A program made the translations under genes and the position numbers. Source: Tethya wilhelma (taxonomy: Eukaryota > Porifera > Demospongiae > Tethyida > Tethyidae). Taken from it: a DNA stretch of 64,000 bases. Positions 54,982 through 64,000 of the stretch are shown here, one piece after another. The first letter of the stretch is position 1, and each line of letters starts with the position of its first letter. Under the pieces are notes generated by a model. That model ran no database searches. It was not told the origin of the DNA and saw nothing but the letters and a program-made list of their open reading frames with translations. The stretch lies in the NCBI GenBank assembly GCA_964030475.1, contig CAXIPT010000003.1, positions 9,350,977 through 9,414,976 on the forward strand. Reading direction: 5' to 3'.

Positions 54982-56694
54982 GCTCCTCTCCATTCTCTAG
55001 CTCCGGCTCACATGAGTCATGTGGTCGTTGAAGAAACTGATATCAAGTGTTTCGTCACCTTTCACCAACCGTACTCCATCTCTTTACTGAGGTACATGTA
55101 CACAGGTAGAGTAGCATCAGTAGCATTATTCGTATCAACAGGCCTATATTTGCATGCTAGCTTGGCTGTGCCACAACTTACATGTCAACTGTAGATGCTT
55201 ACATGCATGTGCTCCAAAGGTTAATTGTCTGCTGGTTATAGTCCGATTGTTTTATTTGTTTGTTTTTGTTTTTGTTTTCAATAAAAGTTGTTGTGCTATA
55301 CCTTATGCCAGTGTGTGTTGCCTTTTTTTTTTTTGCATGCAGGTTTAAGTTGAAAGGCCTTGATGGGTCATGGGGCTGGGTGGAGGTGAGTGTGGCGCTG
55401 TGGAACAATGCAAGATCCTACCAGAGAGTGTCACAGTTGGAGCATCACGATCTTAGGTGAGAGCATTTCATGTCCACACATACATCAGTGAATGTTTAAA
55501 CTTTTGTTTGGTGTAATTTTGTAAATTTGTTGGGCAGGTACGAGTGTCACATGACCTTTTCTGAGCGCCCAGTGGGTATTGTCAAGATCATAATTCGTTC
55601 TCTCATAAAAGATGTAAGTTTGACTATTTCTAAAGTCCATCTGGTTTGAGAATGTCGGTAGAAAAAAGTCAAATAGCTTTCTTATTATCCAACCAATTTG
55701 AAAATTTCAAGCACTATTGGAAAGCACCTGTGCGATTGCTTTTCTAGCTCGTACTCCATCTCTTTACTGAGGTACATGTACACAGGTAGAGTAGCATCAG
55801 TAGCATTATTCGTATCAACAGGCCTATATTTGCATGCTAGCTTGGCTGTGCCACAACTTACATGTCAACTGTAGATGCTTACATGCATGTGCTCCAAAGG
55901 TTAATTGTCTGCTGGTTATAGTCCGATTGTTTTATTTGTTTGTTTTTGTTTTTGTTTTCAATAAAAGTTGTTGTGCTATACCTTATGCCAGTGTGTGTTG
56001 CCTTTTTTTTTTTTGCATGCAGGTTTAAGTTGAAAGGCCTTGATGGGTCATGGGGCTGGGTGGAGGTGAGTGTGGCGCTGTGGAACAATGCAAGATCCTA
56101 CCAGAGAGTGTCACAGTTGGAGCATCACGATCTTAGGTGAGAGCATTTCATGTCCACACATACATCAGTGAATGTTTAAACTTTTGTTTGGTGTAATTTT
56201 GTAAATTTGTTGGGCAGGTACGAGTGTCACATGACCTTTTCTGAGCGCCCAGTGGGTATTGTCAAGATCATAATTCGTTCTCTCATAAAAGATGTAAGTT
56301 TGACTATTTCTAAAGTCCATCTGGTTTGAGAATGTCGGTAGAAAAAAGTCAAATAGCTTTCTTATTATCCAACCAATTTGAAAATTTCAAGCACTATTGG
56401 AAAGCACCTGTGCGATTGCTTTTCTAGCTTTCCACACCTTACCAATCAAAAAGTTAGCTGTTTTGTCCCATAAGAAAAGTATTGCATGAATCTCATTTCA
56501 CTTCTGACGGCATTCTCAAACCAGATGGACTTTTATCGACCCTTCTCGATCTATGGATCATAAGTTATTTACAAATGCTTCAGGATAAGCAGTACCCTCT
56601 GGAAACTGTAATAGCATCACAGATCACTGTGGAAGATATCATCATTTCCCAAGCCGACACTGAGCTCAAGTCAGAGTGTGAAGCACATCACTGA
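52306..56694 (+). CDS. BTB-BACK-F5/8C protein, BTBD9-like
   Basis: Ten exons, 52306-52324, 52459-52621, 52782-52908, 53108-53603, 54092-54503, 54637-54746, 54983-55091, 55343-55456, 55538-55613 and 56584-56694, close in phase to 578 aa (human BTBD9 612). BTB domain at about 25-130 (YSDVTFLVDEHSFPAHKIVLAS); BACK domain from exon 4. Two discoidin (F5/8C)-like modules follow: FCYRVEVSRNELDWVQIVDH, and WGWVEVSVALWNNARSYQRV with YECHMTF. BTB-BACK proteins usually serve as Cullin-3 adaptors; BTBD9 itself affects sleep and iron handling in animals (established knowledge). Exons 8 and 9 are present a second time (56023-56136 and 56218-56293) in an exact 680-bp tandem repeat. Joining exon 9 to the second exon 8 breaks phase, so only one pair can be used at a time. 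The stop is in exon 10. Confidence 0.88.
55070..56429 (+). repeat. Exact tandem duplication, 2 x 680 bp
   Basis: 55070-55749 and 55750-56429 are identical by eye. Each unit holds the last 22 nt of exon 7, exons 8 and 9, and the left part of a MITE. The junction lies inside the MITE (TTTCTAGCT then CGTACTCC). Identity through intron DNA means either a very recent event or an assembly duplication. Confidence 0.95.
55635..55749. mobile_element. MITE family 'GTCCATCTGG', truncated copy
   Basis: Left half only, cut at the tandem-duplication junction. Identical to 56315-56429. Confidence 0.9.
56315..56530. mobile_element. MITE family 'GTCCATCTGG', copy 4
   Basis: Complete element with ends GTCCATCTGGTTTGAGAATG and CATTCTCAAACCAGATGGAC, 54 nt upstream of the last exon of the BTBD9-like gene. 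Confidence 0.9.
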
Positions 56695-57255
56695 ATGTAT
56701 GTGAGAGAACAGACAATCAGGTTGTGTGTAGTGAGCTATCAGGACTTATATCATTCTTTTCGAGAACAACTTTTTTTGACCTTCATCTTGGGTTAATGAT
56801 TTTTATATTGTTATTCATTGCCATTGACTCTCATCTGTATGTTTGAAATTCACGGTTAGTGTACATCTGTCGGTTCCAAATATGGCATGTGGTGTGACCC
56901 TAATGTTATTCAGTTGCCATGGTAATAATGGTGGTCTCAGGAGTGACCTGCTGAGCTGGTAGCTCTGATTCTGCAGAATTGCAACTTAGTCAGCAAGTCA
57001 GTGGTGCTATCAAGATCTTCAGCAGTCAGTTAATGGTAAGTTTGAGCTACAGGAAATTATTAACAATGTACTAAGATGCAATTTGGAGCAATTAAATGAA
57101 TTAATGCTGTTTGTGTATGCATGAGACATTATGCTTTCAAAAAGAGAGAGTTTTCATAACTCATGGTTTACTATTGTACACAGATTTAATAACGTGATTT
57201 GCTAGCAGTACAAAACTTATTATGTGCATGCTTTCCCAAAATTAGATTAGAGAAA
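56695..57255 (+). other. BTBD9-like 3' end and TRIM leader
   Basis: No coding gene is seen. A donor-like GTAAGT at 57033 after CAGTTAATG and an acceptor-like TACACAG at 57176-57182 suggest a 5'-UTR intron of the TRIM gene. Confidence 0.5.
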
Positions 57256-59481
57256 ATGGACCACATTCTCGACCTCACAGAGGTGCTTCTCAGCCAGCTG
57301 AGATGCTCTGCCTGCAAGAACACCTACCAGGACCCCAAGGCTCTCTCCTGCCTACACATCTTCTGTAAAGAGTGCATTCAGAGCATAGTGGACGACCAGT
57401 ACTACATGGGGGAGGTGCCGTGCCCGAAATGTGACAACCTTGCACCAGTTGAAGAGAATGATGCAAACAGCCTCCCTACTGTTGTGTTCATCAATAGACT
57501 GGTCAAGTATTGTAGGACGATGAGCAATACCGATGAAGAGGGTGAGGATTGTGAAAAATGCCACAAAGCAAAAGCTACAGTGTTCCTTCGCAGCACTAGT
57601 TGTGGTGACGGTGATGGTGATGGTGGGTCATTTGTTTGCGAGCACTGCTCCGAGCAGCTGAGCTGTGAGAAAGAAGAAGAGGGAAGCAGCTGTAAAATGG
57701 TTCCTCTGTCAGAGATTAAACAAGAAGTGCCTCCATCCGATGATGATAACAAACCATCCATCTATTCTTGCAAGTTTCATGAAAATGCACCGAGGGACCG
57801 TTACTGCTTCAAGTGCAGAGAGCTCATCTGCAGTGAGTGTGCTCAAGAGGAACACGAAGGCCACCAACATGATCCTGTTTCACTCATCGCCGACCATTTC
57901 AAGACCGAAGTATTGCACAGTCTCGATCCACTGCGGACATTTCAAGATGACATTACGAGTAGGATGGCCGACATTGAAGGAGCGAAGGGTGGGATAAAGG
58001 AACAAGGAGAAGAAATAGCGCAAAAAGTCAAGACTTGTTTTGACGAGCTTATCGCTATTATTGAAGAACGCAAACAAGCGCTACTCCAACACACGAAAGA
58101 TACGATTGAAAGGAAGCTTAAGGTACTTCAGGATCAGCACACGGAGCTTCAACACACGATGAAACAGGTTGAGAATTACATCGAGTTTGTGGAAAAGACA
58201 ACTGAAAATGTTTGTAGTGAAGAGTTCATCTCGATGAAAAATAACAATATCACGTCCGAGATTCGTCACCTGGCAGAGCACTTCAGGTTCAAAGAGTTTG
58301 AACTGAGAGAGACGGCTAACCTTGAGGTCGTGCTTCCTTCGAAAGACCAAGTTGAGGACATGTGTCAAAGAAGCAGTGTGTTTTCTGTGTACACTCAAAC
58401 TTTAAATTCCAAACCAGTCGTTCAAGGACAGATCAACAAGATAATGGTGAACATCACCGATTCTGACAGTGCTGCGAAACACACCGTAGTGGCTCAATTG
58501 CGATCACTAGTGGATGGATCTACAGTTCATGCTGAGATTCTCTCCAAGGACAGCTCAAGCCGTTCCTTTGAAGTGTCCTACGTCCCTCGAAACAGAGCCC
58601 AACACTACCTCTCCGTGAGCATCAACGACATCAGTGTGGCAACCCATGCCGTCTTTGTCCAATATCCTCCGACCTTTCTCGGACACCCTGTCAGGGTCAT
58701 TGAAGAGGTCACCACACCTCGTAGGCTTGCAATAAGCTCCAATGGAGAGCTCTACCTGACGGAAAGAGACTCAAAAGCTTACACCATTTTCGATGTGAAC
58801 AATAAACGGATGAAATCAGTGAGCAGTTTTGGAGGGAATAATTTGATCGGTATAACAGTGGATGACGATGATAATGTGTATGTTACAAGTGATCACAAGA
58901 TACAGAGGTTTAACAAGAGTGGAGCCCTCGAGCGAATCCTGGGCAGTGACCAAACTGGTAACAAATCGAGTGAGTTTAACCATCCCAATGGAATCAAGTT
59001 CCACGAGGGTCTCATATACGTTTGTGACGCCAACAACAGCAGGGTGCAAGTATTTGACAGAGACTTGGCATTCGTGAAGATGTTTGGAAGCAAGGAAAAG
59101 AGTCAGGGACATTTAGAATCACCTCTCGATATCGACTTTGACTCGCAAGAGAACATCTACGTGGCCGATCTTAACCATCACAACATCGTGGTCTTTGACA
59201 GGGAGTGTGCCTATGTTCGTACGATCAGCTACTACGGTGTGAACCCAGGCTGCTTGAGCCGACCGACTGGTGTGTGTGTGTTGGGAGAGTATGTGTACGT
59301 GGTTGAGAACTTTACTCAGCGTGTGTCTGTGTTTCAAAAGATGGACGGTTTGTTTGTGTGCTGTTTTGGATCTCATGGTCACCAGATGGGCCAGCTCAAT
59401 GGGCCTGTTGGCATAGTGATTGACAAGGATGGATTTCTGTTTGTGTGTGATACACAAAATAACAGACTACAGGTGTTTTAA
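57256..59481 (+). CDS. TRIM-NHL protein (RING, B-boxes, coiled coil, filamin, NHL), TRIM2/3/71-type
   Basis: Single coding exon of 741 aa, start MDHILDLTEVLLSQLRCSAC. The RING C3HC4 has C17, C20, C32, H34, C37, C40, C56 and C59. A first B-box at about 98-135 carries a Gly/Asp insert (GDGDGDGGS). A second B-box at about 173-210 reads CKFHENAPRDRYCFKCRELI then CSECAQEEHEGHQH. The coiled coil is at about 225-320, a filamin-type Ig domain at about 385-470, and NHL beta-propeller repeats to the end (GELYLTERDS, NVYVTSDHKIQRFN, LIYVCDANNSRVQVF, NIYVADLNHHNIVVF, FLFVCDTQNNRLQVF). This predicts an E3 ubiquitin ligase and/or RNA-binding regulator. Intronless coding regions are common in this class. 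The closest vertebrate paralogue cannot be chosen by eye. Confidence 0.93.
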   Translation: MDHILDLTEVLLSQLRCSACKNTYQDPKALSCLHIFCKECIQSIVDDQYYMGEVPCPKCDNLAPVEENDANSLPTVVFINRLVKYCRTMSNTDEEGEDCEKCHKAKATVFLRSTSCGDGDGDGGSFVCEHCSEQLSCEKEEEGSSCKMVPLSEIKQEVPPSDDDNKPSIYSCKFHENAPRDRYCFKCRELICSECAQEEHEGHQHDPVSLIADHFKTEVLHSLDPLRTFQDDITSRMADIEGAKGGIKEQGEEIAQKVKTCFDELIAIIEERKQALLQHTKDTIERKLKVLQDQHTELQHTMKQVENYIEFVEKTTENVCSEEFISMKNNNITSEIRHLAEHFRFKEFELRETANLEVVLPSKDQVEDMCQRSSVFSVYTQTLNSKPVVQGQINKIMVNITDSDSAAKHTVVAQLRSLVDGSTVHAEILSKDSSSRSFEVSYVPRNRAQHYLSVSINDISVATHAVFVQYPPTFLGHPVRVIEEVTTPRRLAISSNGELYLTERDSKAYTIFDVNNKRMKSVSSFGGNNLIGITVDDDDNVYVTSDHKIQRFNKSGALERILGSDQTGNKSSEFNHPNGIKFHEGLIYVCDANNSRVQVFDRDLAFVKMFGSKEKSQGHLESPLDIDFDSQENIYVADLNHHNIVVFDRECAYVRTISYYGVNPGCLSRPTGVCVLGEYVYVVENFTQRVSVFQKMDGLFVCCFGSHGHQMGQLNGPVGIVIDKDGFLFVCDTQNNRLQVF

Positions 59482-59653
59482 ACGTTTTATGTTCCGTATT
59501 TATTGTTTGTGATCATGTTGGAACTCCAAAATCTCATTGCAGGTTGCAGTCTGGCGCGCGTGCCGGGCATGGCGTTTGGTGCATGGCTAGCCTCGATCGT
59601 GCATGGCATAGCACATGGCGCGGTGCCGCATTTGGCATATTGCATGCATATGG

Positions 59654-59717
59654 CTAGTCTCGTTCCCAGACCCCACATACGATCGTACGAGCGAGGGAGG
59701 GGTCTGGACGAGACTAG
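59654..59717. repeat. Imperfect hairpin CTAGTCTCGT...CGAGACTAG
   Basis: The outer arms CTAGTCTCGTTCCCAGACCCC and its near reverse complement, two bases shorter, enclose a 23-nt core. The arm is related to that of the 47-nt hairpin at 59828-59874, so both seem to be of one family. Confidence 0.75.
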
Positions 59718-59818
59718 CATAATATTATATCGCGTGCATGCGCGTGCGCATGGTTGCGGCCGCGGTCATGACGTCATTCAAGCGTCGACTCGAACTCGAG
59801 TACTCCACACGTACACTT

Positions 59819-59883
59819 CGTATATCTTAGCCTCGTCCCCAGGCTCGAAAGTAAAGAGCCTGGGGACGAGGCTACGTATATCT
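59819..59883. mobile_element. 47-nt perfect hairpin flanked by a 9-bp direct repeat
   Basis: TAGCCTCGTCCCCAGGCTC (59828-59846), a 9-nt loop and the exact reverse complement (59856-59874) form a 19-bp stem. CGTATATCT stands immediately before (59819-59827) and after (59875-59883), as a target-site duplication would. If so, this is a very small non-autonomous insertion. Confidence 0.7.
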
Positions 59884-60107
59884 ATGATTCAAGGTTCTAC
59901 ATATACGTACGTACGTTTGATCATGCAGCATATCACATGCGCAAGGTTGGAAATTTTATTGCTTCAATGGTATCAATAAATTCACAAAATCCAACGTATA
60001 ATTTTACCACAAAGTAAACAATCATTAAATTGTCATTTATACTAAGTGTTACTATTATCATACCATAAACTGGAAATTTATTGTAACATACTACATCATC
60101 TACATGA

Positions 60108-63100
60108 CTATTGTGTGTCATCATCAGTTATCTGGCAAAGAGTAATATGACTCTGAGCCAACGTGTAGTTGACACGTCGATATATACCATAATTATTACG
60201 AGGGAAAGGTATTTCAAATATAATAACAGCAAGAAAGCCTTCCACGGACTCTTGATCGTCATCATTGTATATTTGCATATTAACTGCCGCTTGAGAGAGT
60301 CCAGCGGGAACTGTCACTGGGATAGGTCTATCATTGAAGTCGCCATTATAAGCTGCATGATTGATAATATATATACTATGTAATTGTTACCAAATACAGT
60401 GTAAAACTGTATAATTTACCAAAGTATGAATTTCAAAAATTAATAACAATTATTTTGAGCGTCTATAAGCAATAGAATACATTTTTACAACGTCATGTGT
60501 TGTTCGACCTTCATGTATGCAGACTTGATAAATGACTAAATGTAGCTAGCGCTCTTCAAACAGCCCTGCCCTCAAAACCTCACCTTAAAAGTAGCACAGT
60601 GGTTGGTGAATAAAGTTAGACAGAATTAGAGCAATTATCATGCAGGAAATCCTATCATACGTACGGTAGGCGATTTTTTATCTGACGTACACTTTTTGGA
60701 CTTAGAAGATTTTCACGGCAACATCAATTGGAAATGGTCGTCACAATTAAGTGTGCACATATTGGCCCTACATTCTTATGCAGCATTTAGGTCTAGAAAA
60801 CTTATTCTGTCTCTGCTAAATCTCTGCCTATTGTGGCTGTCTTTTATGTTATATTTTAAACGCAAAATAGAAAGTTATGCAGATAATTCTTTAATGACAA
60901 TGCCTGTCTATAATCTGCCGCCATGGCACCAATTCTTACTGTGGCACTGAGTGCAAATTACATCAAAGAAATTTTGTAGAATAGTCTATGCTGCAAATGA
61001 GCTTGATATAGCTCAGTGCAGCCATTGAGTAGCTACAGTTCCCCCTCAGCCAGACATAAAGCTTGTTTACTGTTTGCCTAATAGCCTTCACAGGCATCTA
61101 CCAGGTTAACAACACAATACAAATTTTACTAGATATAATCCTTGCCAGGCTGGCAAACTCCATGGCCTAGCTGGGTGTATGTTATCAAAAAAAATAACAA
61201 AAAGCTCATCATTATCACTTAGTGGTCAACCCAATTGAACTCGCCTATACACCCATAATAACAGTTCGTTAGTAGTTCAATCTCAACTACTACAAACAAT
61301 AGGCAAATGCAACAGAATAATAATTATTGTAATCATTAGTAGTTACAAGTTACTTTGAGTTGGTTCAGCCTGGTCAAGTTGGCAGCAACATCTATATGGC
61401 TGTCTTCATGCTTGTGGAATGCTAGCTGAGAGCTTGCCACCTAGCTGAGCAATTAAGGTGCATAGCAGTCTGGCTGGTTTAGTAGTGGCAGGCTAAAAAT
61501 TAATGCAGTGCAGGCTTAGCTCACTGTTAGCTAGCGGTAGCCTCAGCCAAGTTCTACGACTATGCAAATACGTATGACGACCTTTACCAGAGTGCTGACC
61601 GCTTGAAACATAGATACGGAAGTGTGTAGTATCTATGCTTGAAAATTATCTAAGTCCTAAAAGTGTACTTCAGATAAAAAATCACCTACGGTACTTGTAT
61701 TATAAATAGTTACTAGTCCCACATACAGGGATGTGCATAGCTCTGCATACAGGTGTTGCCTGCATATAGAGGGGTAGTACCCAAATAAATAAAATTTACT
61801 GTTTGTTTTGTTTTGTGTTAATTTACTGTCACTGACTGTTAATACAAAATTGCTTAGAATTAAGTTTATGCCTGGGCTGTGTGCATTGTGATCAGAAATC
61901 TTGCCTATATACTGACAAAGCACAAAAAAGAACGTAATTCTTGTATAATTACAATAAGTTTTCATACATTCAGCAGCCTGAGGGAGGTTTGTAGGTAGAG
62001 TCACCCCCGAACCAGGTGTTGATAAATGATCAATGATCCTTTGAGCATCAGAGTAGGTCTCTGGACGCACAGTGACTGTCATACTTCGAGCAAGTTGTAC
62101 GTTAGGTTGGATGAAACCAACAATCCGTCGACTGGATTCAACTGCTGAGTAGCTACTCTGATTCCAGCTCAATGATACTACTATATGTACAAGAAAAGAA
62201 CAAATTTTAAACACATGACAATTGTACATGCACACACAAAAAAATTATACATTAACTAATAATTATTATTGTTAATTCAGGTAATTAATACAAAGCTATA
62301 ATGAGGTTAATAATTAAAATATTTTTAGTCGTGCACATGACAATAGCTGTATTAATAATACATGTGGCGTCAGTGATGGTCACAGTCACTTCATCTCTCA
62401 GAAAAACTCCAGGAGGTAACGCTCCTTGTACTACTGCCAGCCTGAGGGTAAAGGTTTCATCTCCTTCCAGACCAATCTGATCAATTTTGCCTTGTAAGCA
62501 AACAGCAGCTGAGTAATCAGGGTCCACGAGAAGTTTTGAACCATCAACAGGATTGTAGTCGTCCCCAGCTATTATAATAATTTTATAGTGTACAAAGGAA
62601 ATGTGCATAAAATTAATATATAAATATGTAGTAAAATTAATGGTTTAAGTCTATTGAGTCTGGTCATGATGCATAGTTAGAAACTTAATCATGTTCTACA
62701 TGAACTGCCATAATTTTAATTATAACCATAGGAACCTTAGAACAGATGGTTTATGGTCTAGAGTGCAGCCATGTATCTGGTAGTTACAATCATAGGAACC
62801 TTAAAACAGATGGTTTGTGCAGCTGGCTTGTATAAATATATAATTATACTAAATCATGCAACTATTGTTATGGTGGTTAGAACATTATGTTTTAACTTCC
62901 ATGCAGGGTAGTTATAATCATAGGAACCTTAGAACAGATGGTTTGTGCAGCTGGCTTGTATATACTAAGTCATGCAACTATTGTTATGGTGGTTACAACA
63001 TTATGTTTTAACTTCCATGCAGGGTAGTTATAATCATAGGAACCTTAGAACAGATGGTTTGTGCAGCTGGCTTGTATATACTAAGTCATGCAACTATTGT

Positions 63101-63506
63101 TATGGTGGTTACAGCATTATGTTTTAACTTCCATGCATGGTATACTTATAATCATAGGAACCTTAGAACATGCAATTAATGGGTATACCATAATATTATT
63201 GTTATAGCCATTGTTCTAACCTAATAGGCAGCTAAAGTACAAACTAAAATAATATTACAATGTCATACATTGTATAGGCAATACCTTAAGTTTGGCAGTT
63301 TAGTCTGTATAGTTAATGTAATGCACACTTATAGGATTGAACATGCAGTGATTGTATAAAATAGTCACCTGTAGCTGTTCCTTGGAGATCATGGACGAGA
63401 AGATGTAGAGTCGGGAAACTAAAATACCCTTTAACACGACCAACTGTAATGTGTTTGAGTTCGTCTGTCTCGGTTAAACTAAACTCCGTTCTCTGCCATC
63501 CGATGA
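60108..63506 (-). CDS. 3' end of a gene with Calx-beta-like extracellular modules
   Basis: Four phase-consistent exons, 63506-63369, 62568-62362, 62180-61968 and 60352-60108 (stop TAG). The 5' part lies beyond the window. The protein shows repeated half-modules: WQRTEFSLTETDE, then DYNPVDGSKLLVDPDYSAAV...GLEGDETFTLRLAVVQG...DEVTVTITDAT, which fits a Calx-beta domain with its acidic calcium-type positions. SYSAVESSRRIVGF with SMTVTVRPE, and GDFNDRPIPVTVPAGLSQAAVNMQI with ESVEGFLAVI, are two further copies in part. The protein ends ITDDDTQ without a membrane helix, so it may be secreted or this is one isoform. Calx-beta modules bind calcium and occur in adhesion proteins. No specific orthologue is recognised. 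Confidence 0.75.
60353..61967 (-). other. 1.6-kb intron, no gene seen
   Basis: AT-rich intron between the last two exons of the Calx-beta-like gene. Only short unsupported open stretches are seen (for example 60696-60950). GCTAGCTGAG-type short repeats occur around 61390-61540. Confidence 0.6.
62727..63175. repeat. Tandem repeat of about 116-128 nt, four units or more
   Basis: The motif CATAGGAACCTTAGAACAGA recurs at about 62727, 62791, 62919, 63035 and 63154. Conserved unit content between them includes GGTTTGTGCAGCTGGCTTG and TTTTAACTTCCATGCAGGG. The array lies in an intron of the Calx-beta-like gene. The first interval is short (64 nt), a partial unit. Confidence 0.85.
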
Positions 63507-64000
63507 CTATAGAATATTATACATGTATATAGTCATATACAACATGAGAATATATAGTGACAACTAGGCATTGATCGATGTAAACAATGACATGCCTACA
63601 TTTATTCCTGTTTGCATGCCTTTAGAGACCCGCCTGGCTTTAAGTGATTCCCAAAAAGGAGCTAAATTATGCTAGCATAATTAGAATAATACTTTGTTGC
63701 TTGAAAATTCTGGAGCATAATGTGGGAATAATTGGTAGAAATTTCTCTCAGATTAGGTAATGGTCACCATTATTACTGTATATAGAAAGTGTGTTTTCAT
63801 AACCATAAAATTCTTTTTCTTGAGCACAAATCTTTGTATAGAGGACTATATATGATCACCAACAGTGACCAACTGCATCGCTTATACTATACTGTACAGC
63901 AACTAAAATTGTTGTACCTCTTTAAACTTCATGTATAATTATTCAGTAATAGGTGACCTGCTGAGCATAATGGGCACAATCTTTAGGCATAAAAGAACAG
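63507..64000. other. Probable intron, no exon recognised
   Basis: AT-rich sequence upstream (for the minus strand) of the last visible Calx-beta-like exon. No further exon could be supported before the window edge. Confidence 0.5.

Larger units (their letters stand above)
59482..60107. other. Convergent intergenic spacer with hairpins
   Basis: Between two convergent genes. GC-rich at 59560-59770 (GGCATGGC repeats), with two hairpin elements annotated separately. No gene is seen. Confidence 0.7.

Noticed and set aside
60696..60950. 84-codon open frame in the Calx-beta-like intron
   Set aside because: On the opposite strand, not conserved with anything in the window, and with no splice or promoter support.

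Overview
This window looks like nuclear genomic DNA from a demosponge, most like Amphimedon. The evidence is AT-rich sequence, compact genes with many short GT-AG introns, and metazoan housekeeping genes (SSR4/TRAP-delta, GRIPAP1/GRASP-1, a BTBD9-like gene, a TRIM-NHL gene) beside large death-fold receptor genes of the kind expanded in sponges. No RNA gene, CRISPR array or virus was recognised. The species is inferred.

Layout. 1-5245 (+): the 3' part of a large gene with a Pro-rich repeat and four related C-terminal modules. 5683-7391 (+): a secreted EGF/mucin-like protein with a very basic tail. 7392-8045: an assembly scar with a Nextera adapter remnant, one N and a duplicated contig end. 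8582-9253 (+): an unknown gene. 9563-16426 (+): an ankyrin-Roc-COR-Death (ROCO/DAPK-like) protein of about 2155 aa. 17474-24459: a second, decayed copy of this three-gene cassette, in which only the ROCO 3' half stays open after another single-N join. 24460-30340: the ROCO 3' flank plus SSR4 pseudogene, present twice. 30485-34165 (-): a Death-NACHT-LRR receptor. 34412-35970 (-): intact SSR4, head to head with GRIPAP1, 36122-52122 (+), 28 exons. Intron 20 of GRIPAP1 holds an antisense array of BPHL-like alpha/beta hydrolases, three intact and three broken. 52306-56694 (+): BTBD9-like, with an exact 680-bp tandem duplication over two exons. 57256-59481 (+): TRIM-NHL. 60108-63506 (-): the 3' end of a gene with Calx-beta-like modules.

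How the genes relate. The ROCO proteins and the NLR both carry a death-fold domain with a nucleotide-binding switch (Roc or NACHT) and ligand-sensing repeats (ANK or LRR). This is therefore a small neighbourhood of putative innate-immune or cell-death genes, expanded by segmental duplication. SSR4, GRIPAP1, BTBD9 and TRIM-NHL are conserved cellular genes packed closely, one pair sharing a 151-bp divergent promoter. Many small non-autonomous inverted-repeat elements lie in the introns and spacers.

The most notable points are the Cys in place of the expected nucleophile Ser in all BPHL-like copies carrying that site, a 47-nt perfect hairpin flanked by a 9-bp direct repeat, the parallel decay of the unknown gene in both cassette copies, and the adapter-marked misjoin that affects copy-number claims. 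Exon boundaries were read by eye from splice sites and checked for phase; no search or alignment program was run.
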